A stretch of 64,000 nt of DNA from Paenibacillus pabuli NBRC 13638 (GCF_001514495.1 NZ_BCNM01000008.1:124001-188000); one strand, 5' to 3'; positions 28,501-36,906 are shown, numbered from the stretch's first letter. A program made the numbers and translations. The notes: generated by a model from the letters alone, not told the origin.

Positions 28501-29556
28501 TTTATGATCACCCGGTTTGCTCTCTTTCAAAGGTACGACTGTTCCATTCGCATACTGCACCTTGGTGATGGTTTTGGAAGTCCGCAGATCCACCTTCGCC
28601 TTCTGATTCGTTGGCACAATCATGCCGGGGACTACGGTTACATCAATCAGCCCTGCTTCATACAGGGCATTTTTCGCGGCGTGTTCGTCCGTAACGGCAA
28701 GGAACTTGAAGCCATACGTCTTGGACTGACCGGCTTCCAGAACGAGACTCGTATTCGGCAGATATCCCCGGTTGGTGGATTTAATGACGTTCGAATGGAT
28801 ATAGAAGACATTAAGGCCTTCAATCCATTTTCCTTCATTCACCGGATTCCAGGCCCACTTGCTGTCTGGGTGCTCTTCGTTACGCCATCGGTCCTGGTAT
28901 TCGAATCCTGCTCCAGTGGCTGCATCCGGGATCAGCATCAGGTAGGAGCCAATGCCGCTTGGACGACTCGCTGTAATGTAGGAGCTATTGTTGCCCACAA
29001 ACGAATGAGTTACCACCCGCGTTTCATAGATGGCATCGCCGTATGTCCACTGTTCATTGAATGGGAGCGGGAGTCCGAAGTCTCCGATTTCAAGCTTTTG
29101 GCCGCTCGTATTCTGCACTTCGATATTCCACAGAATGGAGCCGTCGGTCTGGGTCGTGTACGTCTCAATGACTTTGAAATTGCGAATTCCCTGAGCATTC
29201 GATGCATTGGCATACGTTACCGTCACCTGATTGCCTGATTTGGTGATGGTCCGTCCGTCTGCAGACAGATTGGTCCAGGCTTTGGTCCACGCACCGCCAT
29301 TCAGTCGGTACGTAAACATCAGCTCACCCAACCACTGATGATCAGTTGTATTTTGCTCCGGCGCAACCGCTGCATTCATGACGTATTCCGTAGGAAACGC
29401 ATCTCCCTTGATCTTGATTGAAGATATTTCACCGTGACTTCCTGTCTGGAGAATCAGCTTGTCAGTGGATAATTCGTGAGCATAGGTTTTGGCAGAAGCG
29501 AACATAAACACGGCCGCTAGAGAAAGAATGGCGGTCAGCACCATTTTGTACCTCAT
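25573..29556 (-). CDS. large secreted multidomain protein (DUF5695-like, PKD-like, LamG, Ig-like)
   Basis: This 1327-residue exported protein has a signal peptide at about 1-26 (VLTAILSLAAVFMFASAKTYAHE). The first ~880 residues are a large module of the kind annotated DUF5695 in Paenibacillus (from memory). It has a beta-rich N-terminal part and an alpha-toroid-like middle (LPGDIRDKVFDDWMMNTKSK, GYWGWGDDWGLTHGQFLAEKN). Next come a PKD/Ig-like domain (~905-1000; PTVDAGTAASVTLPERIRLQG), a LamG/concanavalin domain (~1009-1208) and a C-terminal bacterial Ig-like domain (~1247-1311), ending in an acidic tail. There is no SLH or sortase signal. Start ATG follows GAGGAGG. It is probably a carbohydrate-active enzyme working outside the cell upstream of the importers; the catalytic activity is not determined. 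Confidence 0.75.
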   Translation of the reverse strand: MRYKMVLTAILSLAAVFMFASAKTYAHELSTDKLILQTGSHGEISSIKIKGDAFPTEYVMNAAVAPEQNTTDHQWLGELMFTYRLNGGAWTKAWTNLSADGRTITKSGNQVTVTYANASNAQGIRNFKVIETYTTQTDGSILWNIEVQNTSGQKLEIGDFGLPLPFNEQWTYGDAIYETRVVTHSFVGNNSSYITASRPSGIGSYLMLIPDAATGAGFEYQDRWRNEEHPDSKWAWNPVNEGKWIEGLNVFYIHSNVIKSTNRGYLPNTSLVLEAGQSKTYGFKFLAVTDEHAAKNALYEAGLIDVTVVPGMIVPTNQKAKVDLRTSKTITKVQYANGTVVPLKESKPGDHKIYELQFSQLGPNNVTVEYDGGKKTVLQFYAIDPVDKALQDHATFMVDKTQWNLPGDIRDKVFDDWMMNTKSKRNVFNGYWGWGDDWGLTHGQFLAEKNTLTPVAREIRAVDDYLETAIWTNLMNGHHEDYLIHDFLMPEPNTTPTYRGYAYPHVYNTYFSMYKIANLYPDLVTYKHDKQTYLLRAYNIFKALYEGPVAYNWNTGLMGELTTPAIIQALKAEGYDSEANDMIEKMRTKYGNFKNTTYPYGSEYSYDNTGEEAVYTLAKLHADQAAEQGKAVEIMSKINLKTRASRGHMPVWYYYTDPVTITGENWFNFQYTTSLAGYAMDDWIRFHESSKREEQQRLSYAAKIANVGAINSGQISADPENFGAASWTYQAEKGNYGTNGTGGGTNVPLLNGWRGMTGEADLGLFGALQTLSADIAVDPIFGLTGYGADVTMTNGRYNITPLDGLFKRLNLITEKLYIELDKDQYTGAKLAPAKDYVWLDMKNLTPGQPHQTSITFHGLKTGTYQIKVDGQSKGKFNAYQAVNTLKVDAGTSAAFSIELTPTTPDANAAPTVDAGTAASVTLPERIRLQGTVSDDGLPNGQLTMTWSLANGPAGAQVAFTSPNAAYTQVTVSAAGIYTFRLTASDSALSAIDTVQVTVLPALPLPEKLAQYNFDESSGITAADSSGAGSHAAVKGSTSWVPGKKNRAISLSGNDGYVQLPEGIVSRADSITIATWVKANALSDFTRIFDFGSGTGTYMFLTPKVGNNMRFAITTGGNAAGQEQVINAPGLSVGVWKHVTVTLTGSTGIIYVDGVEAGRNNNMTLKPSSLGQTKNNFIGKSQYPDPYFNGLIDDFRIYSRALSATEVAALASSSTQGLEGTDESIMLPDLEEGETQQPYITALESFEVTAAVGEMPVLPAVLSATYSDDSVQETAVIWDEITAAQFAEVGTFTVQGTVVGSDLKAVATVTIISPAEQEPEAGQGEDEA

Positions 29557-29676
29557 GAACTTAGCCTCCTCTTCATCTTGGTCTATACACCAATTCGGAT
29601 CAGGTCTGAAATTGAAGGTAAGACGGATTTTTAGTATTACAGCTCGCTCCCCACCTCCTCTCCTGTTACACTGCCT

Positions 29677-31662
29677 TTATTCGCATTCCCGAATCCAAAC
29701 GCTCATTTCCCCTTCATCCCGATTGGCCCAAGTGAAATAAGGAATGAAGTGAAGCTCGGCAGGCTGGGCATTCCAATGGACATCACTGCGATACAGATGC
29801 GGTCCCCAATCTTCATGGGATACCATCCGCCGCCCAATGGTTGTGAGTGCCGGAACCCCCAAGGGCATACGCTCACCACTGCCAATGTGAAACTTGGCGT
29901 CTCGGGGCAGCTGAATGCGATGCAATCCGCGGCCATTGTCCACTTCTTCGAGACAGTACATAAACGGCCCCCGTTGAAGGGCTACTTTACCGAAAGCATC
30001 TCTGATTTGCTCATGTCCTTTCATCCGCAGCAACTCCATAGGAAAATGAAGCCTGATCTCATCACCAGCTCTCCATGTACGGGTCACTTTCATGTAACCG
30101 TATTCAAAAATAAATCCACCATGTTCTGTCTTCTCCCCATTAATCCATAACACGGGAAATTTACACCAGTCCGGCTTTCTCAGAGCTATCGTAAACTCCA
30201 TACCTTCCGAGGAATCGGGTCGAACCATCAGCTTCACTTCTCCGGTAGATGTATAGTCAGACGCCATGGTTAACGCTGCTCTTCTCCCCTTTAGTGTGAA
30301 TTCCCCTTCCCCGCCGATGTACAATTGCACATACAACGTAGCCTGTTCCTCAGCTGAGGTATACACATATTGATCCAATGAAGCAAGTAATCGTGCAATG
30401 TTCGGTGGACAGCAGGCACAACCAAACCACCCTTGCCGGCGTGTTCGCACATGAGCATAAATAGGATTGACACGTTGAATCTCCGGATCGACTTCAAGCG
30501 GATTCACATAGAAGAAGCGTTGACCATCCAGGGACATTCCACTAATCACCGTATTGTACAGCGCCCTCTCCATAACGTCAGCATACCTGCTATCCGGGTT
30601 CATCTGAAGCATGCGCTTTGCCCAAAAGATCAGTCCAATCGAGGCACAGGTCTCTGCGTAGGCCGTATCTCCCGGCAGGTCATAATCGCCTGTAAATGCT
30701 TCTTCTTTTGCCGATGAACCAATGCTTCCCGTAATGTACATTCGCCTGCTCACGGTATTGTTCCACAACCGTTCACAGGCTTCTTTCAGCGATGCATCCC
30801 CCGTCTCTGCAGCTACGTCTGCCACAGCCGCATACATGTACACGAGCCGCACCGCATGACCTTCTGCTGTCGACTGCTCTCTAATGGGAAGATGAGACTG
30901 GGAGTAGCTGTGCCGATGAACCATGTCCAACTCGCCAAAATGTACGGTACGGCCCCTTTGTTTCCATTCCTCTACAAAAAAATGCGGACTGGCTCCCCGC
31001 TGATCTAGAAAAAAACGGCACAGGTCAAGATATTTCTCTTCCTTTGTCGTCTCATACAGCTTGAAGAGTGCAAGTTCAATCTCTTGATGCCCATCATAAC
31101 CTGGCAATTGTCCCGGCTCTGTGCCAAACATGGTTCCTATATGATCCGCCAGGCGAATAACCACATCCAGCAGCGTGCGCTTGCCCGTGGCATGATAATA
31201 CGCTACGCCAGCCTCGATCATATGTCCTGCACAATAGAGTTCATGGCATTCGGCCAGGTTCGTCCAGCGTGCCCCAGGTTCACGCAAGGTAAAGTACGTG
31301 TTCAAATAACCATCGGCCTGCTGTGCCCGTGCTATGGTCTCAACAACGGAATCCACAAGGACTTCCAGCTCCGGATCAGGCTTCGCAGAGAGTAAATACG
31401 AGGCTGCCTCCATCCATTTCGCAACATCACTGTCCTGAAATACCATGCCATAATGAACGCCCTCTTCCTCCCCTGCAGCGATGCGGAAATTCCGAATGGC
31501 CCGGCTTGGTTCAGCTCCTTCGATACGGTCATTAAGCGCTTCCCATTGGTAGGGAACAACCACGTTGCGGACCAGTTCAATATAATGCGACCAGAAGGGA
31601 TCATTGATTTTATAGCTATACCCTGTTGTCTGTGGATAGTGCGGTACATCTGGTTTTGTCAT
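29677..31662 (-). CDS. GH127 beta-L-arabinofuranosidase
   Basis: This 661-residue protein is of the GH127 (former DUF1680) family. The cysteine-zinc centre is conserved: E337 and C339 in AYAETCASIG, and C417/C418 in FGCACCPPN. These match E338, C340, C417 and C418 of Bifidobacterium HypBA1 almost position for position. An (alpha/alpha)6 barrel is followed by beta-sandwich domains ending near MSVWIRECE. No signal peptide is present, so it acts in the cytosol on imported L-arabinofuranosyl oligosaccharides, for example from extensin or arabinan side chains. AAGGAGAGG precedes the ATG. It may be transcribed with the secreted protein gene, 120 bp downstream. Confidence 0.93.
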   Translation of the reverse strand: MTKPDVPHYPQTTGYSYKINDPFWSHYIELVRNVVVPYQWEALNDRIEGAEPSRAIRNFRIAAGEEEGVHYGMVFQDSDVAKWMEAASYLLSAKPDPELEVLVDSVVETIARAQQADGYLNTYFTLREPGARWTNLAECHELYCAGHMIEAGVAYYHATGKRTLLDVVIRLADHIGTMFGTEPGQLPGYDGHQEIELALFKLYETTKEEKYLDLCRFFLDQRGASPHFFVEEWKQRGRTVHFGELDMVHRHSYSQSHLPIREQSTAEGHAVRLVYMYAAVADVAAETGDASLKEACERLWNNTVSRRMYITGSIGSSAKEEAFTGDYDLPGDTAYAETCASIGLIFWAKRMLQMNPDSRYADVMERALYNTVISGMSLDGQRFFYVNPLEVDPEIQRVNPIYAHVRTRRQGWFGCACCPPNIARLLASLDQYVYTSAEEQATLYVQLYIGGEGEFTLKGRRAALTMASDYTSTGEVKLMVRPDSSEGMEFTIALRKPDWCKFPVLWINGEKTEHGGFIFEYGYMKVTRTWRAGDEIRLHFPMELLRMKGHEQIRDAFGKVALQRGPFMYCLEEVDNGRGLHRIQLPRDAKFHIGSGERMPLGVPALTTIGRRMVSHEDWGPHLYRSDVHWNAQPAELHFIPYFTWANRDEGEMSVWIRECE

Positions 31663-31792
31663 GGGAACCTCTCCTTGTTCTATTCAATATCCTTATTTTA
31701 CAAATCATTACATCAGGGTGAAATCATCATTTCCAACTGAAATTTATATGATTACAACCTTGGCTCGGAACACGAACTTGTATGGATAACAT

Positions 31793-31816
31793 AAAAAAGC
31801 CGCTAAAATAGCGACT
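31793..31816 (-). terminator. terminator after the ketopantoate reductase-like gene
   Basis: On the minus strand AAGTCGCTA-TTT-TAGCGGCTT forms a compact hairpin followed by TTTT, about 90 bp downstream of the ketopantoate reductase-like gene stop at 31908. Confidence 0.75.
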
Positions 31817-31907
31817 TCAATGGGAACATGTTCTTGTCCCTCGACAAACACTGACAGAACAAGACTTGATAACTAAAGTCTTAGACTGCCGCTGTTGTTT
31901 CGTTAGT

Positions 31908-32828
31908 TTAGTCAAGGATTTCTGATTTGATATCATGTTGACTTAAAAATTTCATTAAATCATCACGCAGCTGCCCAATTTCATTGCTAGCATTATTCGC
32001 ATACTCCGGCAGCATCATATCCCTGACCATATTAGTTCGCAGCCATGTCATAAAGAAAAGATCTATAAATGTGTTTGGAAGTTTAAGCACCAATTTAAGT
32101 ATTGGTGGATCAATTGAAACGCCAGCTTTTTGTATTGCCCTAAGATATGCTTTTAAAGTGACTGTTATTTGGCTTGCCTTCTTTCTGGTTCTGGCTGTTT
32201 TTTGGTCAATGATCCTATTCTCAGAGTGCAGCACGCTCAACATGGCAATGTCGGATACGGAATGTGTGATTAGATACGCTTGCATATCCTTTTTAATAAC
32301 GTAGGGAAGCTTTGCTGTTTTAAATAATGTTGCGAGGTTTTCTATCCGTTCTGTCACTACACCATTAATTTCTCCAAATGCAGTTGCCGCTATAAACTTT
32401 GGCAGAAATCGAGCATGCAATACTCCATCTTTAATCTGTCCGCCGAAGCCGGGAAAAGCCGGTAAAAGTCGATCCCCTACGATATCCATCCACGAAGAAA
32501 ATCCAATTGAATTACTAGTCATCGTAACTATATTTTTGCTTTGATTATCTTTTAGTGCTAACAACGCCGATTCGGACCGATCATAACGAACGGTAACGAA
32601 AATAAAATCGTAAACATCATCATTTTCGAGCGTATCAATGACACTCACTTGTATCGATCTAACTGTACCTTTTTCTATATATTGCAGGCCATTTTCTCTT
32701 AATGATTTAAATCTATTAGAATGTGCAAACAAGGTAACATCATACCCTGCTTCAATAAGCTTTATTGCGTACATGCTACCGATAACACCTGCACCAAAAA
32801 TTAAAATTCGATCTTGTTTTGCTGACAT
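31908..32828 (-). CDS. ketopantoate reductase-family oxidoreductase (ApbA/PanE-like)
   Basis: This 306-residue NAD(P)-dependent reductase has the N-terminal Rossmann motif ILIFGAGVIGSMYAIKLIEAGYDVTLFAH and a helical C-terminal domain. The family includes PanE, which reduces ketopantoate to pantoate, but many members act on other 2-keto acids. There is no pantothenate gene nearby; the partner is a divergent TetR regulator, which suggests an inducible detoxification role rather than vitamin synthesis (inference). The ATG at 32828 follows AGGGGTGG at 5 nt; a longer frame extending 17 codons upstream would run into the operator palindrome. AT-rich relative to the genes before it. Confidence 0.78.
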   Translation of the reverse strand: MSAKQDRILIFGAGVIGSMYAIKLIEAGYDVTLFAHSNRFKSLRENGLQYIEKGTVRSIQVSVIDTLENDDVYDFIFVTVRYDRSESALLALKDNQSKNIVTMTSNSIGFSSWMDIVGDRLLPAFPGFGGQIKDGVLHARFLPKFIAATAFGEINGVVTERIENLATLFKTAKLPYVIKKDMQAYLITHSVSDIAMLSVLHSENRIIDQKTARTRKKASQITVTLKAYLRAIQKAGVSIDPPILKLVLKLPNTFIDLFFMTWLRTNMVRDMMLPEYANNASNEIGQLRDDLMKFLSQHDIKSEILD

Positions 32829-32867
32829 GAAAACCACCCCTACACGTATTAACATTTCCTTTTGATT

Positions 32868-32889
32868 ATCAGACAACATGTTGTATGAT
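32868..32889. promoter_or_regulatory. TetR-type operator palindrome
   Basis: A core of ACAACATGTTGT (32873-32884) is a perfect 12-bp palindrome, extended by ATCA and TGAT arms to a 22-bp dyad with a single mismatched pair. It lies between the divergent reductase and tetR genes and should control both. Confidence 0.7.
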
Positions 32890-32978
32890 ATGATTGTAAA
32901 TCTTTAGTATTCCTTGATCAACCATCAGTTTTTTATGATTTGTCGGATGATATCCTTATTCGCTAGTAGGAGGGAAAC

Positions 32979-33530
32979 ATGAAAAAACAACCCCAAATCA
33001 CGGAGAAAACAAGACAAACGTTTGTAGAAGTTTTTTGTGAGTTATATAGCCAAAAGCCGATTGAGAAAATTTCGGTTCAGGAAATTGCGAATAAGTCAGG
33101 ATATAACCGCAGCACCTTTTATCAATACTTTACTGACATGTACGAATTGTTAGACTCTGTTGAAAATGACTTATTAACTGAAATGAAAAAAGAATTGGCG
33201 AATAAAGAGCTATCGATGCATACGGTTCAGGATACGCTCTTTTGTCTGGACAAAAGAGAACATCTTCTAGTTCTTAGTGCCCTTTTGGGTGATTACGGAA
33301 GTGCCCGTTTTTTAAAACGCTTAAAAAAAGAAATCACTTTGGATCAATTAGAATTAAATGTTCCGCAAAACCATTCCTTAACGCCATACTTCATTGAGTT
33401 TTACCTGACCACTTCCCTTTCTTTATTTCGTCTTTGGCTTCAGCGTCAAAAAGATTTATCGTCAGAAGAATTTTTCAAGTTAGTGGAGAACCTATCTTCA
33501 AGAGGGATTACGCCCTATTTTAAAGAATGA
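32979..33530 (+). CDS. TetR/AcrR-family transcriptional regulator
   Basis: This 183-residue regulator has an N-terminal helix-turn-helix (KISVQEIANKSGYNRSTFYQYFTDMYELLDSVENDLL) and a C-terminal helical ligand domain of the TetR_C type with low similarity to named proteins. AGGAGGG lies 6 nt before the ATG. It is divergent from the ketopantoate reductase-like gene, and the 22-bp dyad between them is the likely binding site. The ligand is unknown. Confidence 0.88.
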   Translation: MKKQPQITEKTRQTFVEVFCELYSQKPIEKISVQEIANKSGYNRSTFYQYFTDMYELLDSVENDLLTEMKKELANKELSMHTVQDTLFCLDKREHLLVLSALLGDYGSARFLKRLKKEITLDQLELNVPQNHSLTPYFIEFYLTTSLSLFRLWLQRQKDLSSEEFFKLVENLSSRGITPYFKE

Positions 33531-33839
33531 GTCTGTCATTCAGAGCCAGACGTAACGAAGTACGCCGCACCGGACTATTAATTTTTGCCTCTGATGCAGC
33601 GTGAGTCCGCCTTCCCTCCTCAACACTCCAATTTTTGGCCTCACTTGTGGTACCGCTCAGAGGTAGACAATTCGTCAATATGAAAAAACTCCCCTCACAG
33701 TAACAGGATTCATTATTTCACCTGTCTACCGTATGGGGAGAATACAACTTTTAAGAATAAGGTCTTAATATTGTAAAAAAATTTGGCTCACTGTGACAGA
33801 AGAAGTGATCACTAATGTTAAGCTAGATACACTTTTATA
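33531..33839. other. intergenic region without recognised features
   Basis: This 309-bp gap lies downstream of the tetR gene and downstream of the convergent VOC gene. I see no gene and no convincing terminator hairpin with a T-run. Confidence 0.5.
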
Positions 33840-34208
33840 TTAGGATTTACTGTGAAGGGTAATCAGGTAACCGTCTGGGTCGGCAAATGTAAAAGTTCGC
33901 CCGAATGGTCCATCTATAGGTGAAGATGTAATCTTTACGCCTGCTGTAATAAGCTTGTCGTGGATTTCTTGCGTATTGGGGGCATGAAGCCACAGAGCGA
34001 CACCAAGTCCAGGCTGAGTACTTGAACCGAGTTCTGTTCCTGGCATCAGGTCACGAAGAGCAAATGCAATAGGCTTTGTTTCAAAGACTACAGCATGAGG
34101 TGGCCCTGCCTGTGAGCGAACCAGTCCAAGATAGTTTTGATAAAATTCTGCAGAGCTTTCAAGATTACTCACTTGAAGTGAAATGAAGTCGGGTCCAATT
34201 GCTGACAT
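33840..34208 (-). CDS. VOC-family protein (glyoxalase/bleomycin resistance fold)
   Basis: This 122-residue single-domain VOC protein has paired beta-alpha-beta-beta-beta modules. FISLQVSNLESSAEFYQNYLGL opens the first and TFTFADPDGYLITLHSKS closes the second. Conserved Glu/His metal positions are only partly present, so it may be a dioxygenase/lyase-like enzyme or a ligand-binding protein. AAGGAGGACA precedes the ATG. It is a single gene with no operon partner. Function within the superfamily cannot be assigned. Confidence 0.82.
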   Translation of the reverse strand: MSAIGPDFISLQVSNLESSAEFYQNYLGLVRSQAGPPHAVVFETKPIAFALRDLMPGTELGSSTQPGLGVALWLHAPNTQEIHDKLITAGVKITSSPIDGPFGRTFTFADPDGYLITLHSKS

Positions 34209-34659
34209 AATGTTAATGTCCTCCTTTGTTATATGGGGTTGTTATGGTAATCTTTTCAAGGAAACCGCCAATACACTGCACAGGGTCAATGGAAGCTCAT
34301 TGTGATCATACGGCATGACTATAACGCACTATTCGTGTCGAGAGCTTTTGTCTCAAAACCCAGAGCTCTCTACTCATAACTCGCTCGTAGGTTATTCGCC
34401 ATCGCCTCGAAATAAGCATCGGCGACCCATTCGTTTCATTATAGAGTCATGTAAATAACCTCTCTCTCACTTTGGATGTCTTGATTATATAAGCCCCCTA
34501 CTGCCAACAGTATGTCAGTAGCGTTCTTTCATTTTCTCGACCTTCGACACAAAAAAAGTCGCTAAACAAAACTTTCCAGAACATTCTTTACAGCTATACA
34601 TCCTTATACTCTTATCAACTATTGGGGCACTTTGAGCCTGAACATCTCAATTTTATTGG

Positions 34660-34790
34660 AATGGTCTTGGTGGTCAAACCCTTGATTCCTCCACCCGCAT
34701 AGCGGGTGGTTTTTTGTTTCGCGCGTTTCACGCACTCAACTGGCTAAAGCCATAACGAAAAGCTCAACCAGTAAAAACTGACTGAGCTCA
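34660..34790 (+). mobile_element. possible relic of an IS200/IS605-type right end
   Basis: A compact hairpin CCACCCGC-ATA-GCGGGTGG with a T-run (34691-34715) is not downstream of any plus-strand gene. About 24 bp later comes ACTGGCTAAAGCCATA (34739-34754), containing a small foldback (TGGCT/AGCCA). The same 16-mer recurs at 56185-56200. Hairpin plus foldback resembles right ends of IS200/IS605-type elements, but no transposase or TnpB remains. Otherwise the 658-bp gap 34209-34866 has no gene. Confidence 0.35.
34691..34715 (+). terminator. rho-independent terminator, orphan
   Basis: An 8-bp GC-rich stem (CCACCCGC/GCGGGTGG) with a 3-nt loop and six T. No plus-strand gene ends upstream within 1 kb, so it is probably left over from a lost element. 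Confidence 0.75.
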
Positions 34791-34866
34791 TAAAATGACT
34801 ATCCCTGTATGACACTTAAAACGTGAACGCATATCTCGATCGATTCAAAGCCCTTAACTCAGTCAT

Positions 34867-35730
34867 TTAACTTGAAAACGCCCCGACAAGAAATTCATGG
34901 CTGTATATATCAGATATTTTTTCCAGCACACGCTGCGCATGTTCTGTAAATTTCAAGTCCGCAATCCGATCTTTAAACAGAAACACGCCGGTCTCATTGC
35001 TGTTTTTGCCCAAAGCTCCCTCATATAATAGGTTAGCTCCATGAGTAGGCGGGGAGGAAAAAAACTTCATAAACAGTTCAAACCCTGCGGTCAGTCCGGA
35101 ATCTTTTCCTTTTCTTAGCGTGTTGTTAATGCCCGGGTCAACGCTGCGGATCTTGATGCCTTCCTTGGCAAGCTGTGGTGCGACGGCTTGGGTCCACAAC
35201 GAAAGAGCCAGCTTTGAAGTCGCATATGGTCCATACATTTTTCGAAAGGTTTTGGGATGCTCCAATTTTTCGATCGTAAACTCCTTCGTAAATCTAAACA
35301 CCTGCGATGAAGTGTTAATCACCGTTTTTAAGCTGCCGTTCTTCAACAGTTCCTTCAATTCCATCAGAATAATATAAGGAACGACCGTCAACAATTCATA
35401 ATGCAATTCGCGGTCTTGTTTCGAATAGCGCAGCTCACTTAAGCCTCCTCCGGCGTTGTTAAACAAAATATCGATCCGCTGTTCCTTGCTTTTTATTTCT
35501 TCCAAAGAGTGTCTCAAGCTGCCATAGTCGGTGAGATCCTTCACTTTATAGGCTCGGAGCCGTCCGTCCTTGAGATGATTTTGGAGGAATCTATCGTCCG
35601 CTGGAAAATCCGACCGGTTCAAAGCAACTACCTGCCAGTTCTCTGAAAGCATTTTCCGGGTCAATGCCAACCCGATCCCGTTACTTGCGCCTGTAATCAG
35701 TGCGATATGTTCTCTCTGGTTCGTATTCAA
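34867..35730 (-). CDS. SDR-family NAD(P)-dependent oxidoreductase
   Basis: This classical short-chain dehydrogenase/reductase of 287 residues has the cofactor motif TGASNGIG near residue 14, NNAGG, a catalytic serine in INTSSQVF and the YxxxK pair in YGPYATSKLAL. Start: TTG, with AAGGAGG 7 nt upstream. Substrate unknown. It is followed at higher coordinates by a quinone oxidoreductase-like gene and another SDR, all on the minus strand, forming an oxidoreductase cluster next to a TetR gene. Base composition here is near the regional average, unlike the GC-richer pair upstream. Confidence 0.85.
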   Translation of the reverse strand: MNTNQREHIALITGASNGIGLALTRKMLSENWQVVALNRSDFPADDRFLQNHLKDGRLRAYKVKDLTDYGSLRHSLEEIKSKEQRIDILFNNAGGGLSELRYSKQDRELHYELLTVVPYIILMELKELLKNGSLKTVINTSSQVFRFTKEFTIEKLEHPKTFRKMYGPYATSKLALSLWTQAVAPQLAKEGIKIRSVDPGINNTLRKGKDSGLTAGFELFMKFFSSPPTHGANLLYEGALGKNSNETGVFLFKDRIADLKFTEHAQRVLEKISDIYSHEFLVGAFSS

Positions 35731-35775
35731 TGTATGTCCTCCTTCATTCAGAAATTCATCGGTTTTATGTGAGCA

Positions 35776-36726
35776 TCAGTCGGAGTCGGGCAGGAGGATC
35801 AATTTCCCGTGTGCACCCCCGCTCTGGCTGATTTCGACGGCTGAACGCCATGCGTCGAGTGCGAAAGTCTTGGCGACCGGAATAGTGAACTTGCCGTCTG
35901 CTGCGTATTGGGCGAAGTCGCCGACAACGTCATAACGTAAGGTATGTAATTCTCCATAGCTGGCGCGAACGTTAAGTTCAGCGGCTGCGGCGAAATCGCT
36001 GACGGTTAGGACATGCTGGGGATGCCCATTGACAATTTGGACCAGATCTTTCAATGAACCGCTGATTGGTGCCGTATCCAGGGCGAGATCAACCGGCTGC
36101 TTTGCCAGTTCGGTCACTCGTTCGACCATTCCATCACCGTACGAGGTCACCAACGCCCCCATTGAGCGGAGCTTGTCGGCGTAGGTGGGACCAGCAGTTG
36201 CGATCACGCGGGCACCGCGCATGAGGGCGATCTGGACGGCGGCGAAGCCTACCGTTGTTCCAGCTCCGTGCACTAGTATGGTCTGGCCCGACCTTAACCC
36301 GAGAGTATCAATGCCTCGGTAGGCGGTTTCGACCGCCAATGGCAGTGCTGCAGCCTGTACGAAGTCGAGTCCGTCCGGTATGCGGAACCAGTAGTACATG
36401 ATCGCCCGGTCGGAAGCACCGGCGCTCGATCCATTCATGAAATCTGCGGCACCCAGAACGGAATCGCCGATAGCGACATCGGTTACACCTTCTCCAATTG
36501 CGTCTACAACCCCTGATACGTCCAGCCCTATCCCGCGAGGCAAGGGGAGTTGACCGGCAAAGTGGCCTTGGCACATCCCCCAGTCGACCGGATTTAAGCC
36601 GCAAGCGCGTACTCTCACGCGAATGCGTCCCGGCCCTGGCTCTGGGATCGCCACCTCCTCCAGACGCAAGACATCGGTTGGTTCGCCGTATTCGTGAAAC
36701 CGGATTGTCCGGATAGTATTCTCCAT
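35776..36726 (-). CDS. zinc-independent quinone oxidoreductase-like alcohol dehydrogenase
   Basis: This MDR-superfamily NADP-dependent reductase has 316 residues. The N-terminal GroES-like domain (RVRVRACGLNPVDWGMCQG) lacks the structural zinc cysteines, and the Rossmann fold shows LVHGAGTTVGFAAVQIALMRGARVIATAG. This matches quinone/enone reductases rather than zinc alcohol dehydrogenases. The ATG at 36726 has GGAGGG 8 nt upstream; a frame 25 codons longer is unsupported. GC-rich codon use (many GCG, CGG, GGC) sets it and the next SDR apart from neighbours, suggesting separate acquisition. Confidence 0.85.
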   Translation of the reverse strand: MENTIRTIRFHEYGEPTDVLRLEEVAIPEPGPGRIRVRVRACGLNPVDWGMCQGHFAGQLPLPRGIGLDVSGVVDAIGEGVTDVAIGDSVLGAADFMNGSSAGASDRAIMYYWFRIPDGLDFVQAAALPLAVETAYRGIDTLGLRSGQTILVHGAGTTVGFAAVQIALMRGARVIATAGPTYADKLRSMGALVTSYGDGMVERVTELAKQPVDLALDTAPISGSLKDLVQIVNGHPQHVLTVSDFAAAAELNVRASYGELHTLRYDVVGDFAQYAADGKFTIPVAKTFALDAWRSAVEISQSGGAHGKLILLPDSD

Positions 36727-36906
36727 TGGGATGTTCCCTCCATTTTGCTCTGATAAAATCGTGTTCTCTGTGAATTCGAACGGTCTTTCAAATGAAAACA
36801 ACGAAATCCTAAAATTATAAAGTTCACTAGAAGGCAGGGTGTCATGAGGGAAAGCTATTCCCTCCCCTGCCCTCGCTTTAATAGTCAGGTGTTCGAACGG
36901 AGGAGC

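Noticed and set aside
28042..29238. 398-codon plus-strand frame opposite the large secreted protein
   Set aside because: Antisense shadow: the minus-strand frame has a signal peptide, recognisable domains and a ribosome binding site; this one has none.
33531..33839. Search for a small RNA or toxin gene in the gap after tetR
   Set aside because: No frame with a ribosome binding site and no stable hairpin with T-run.
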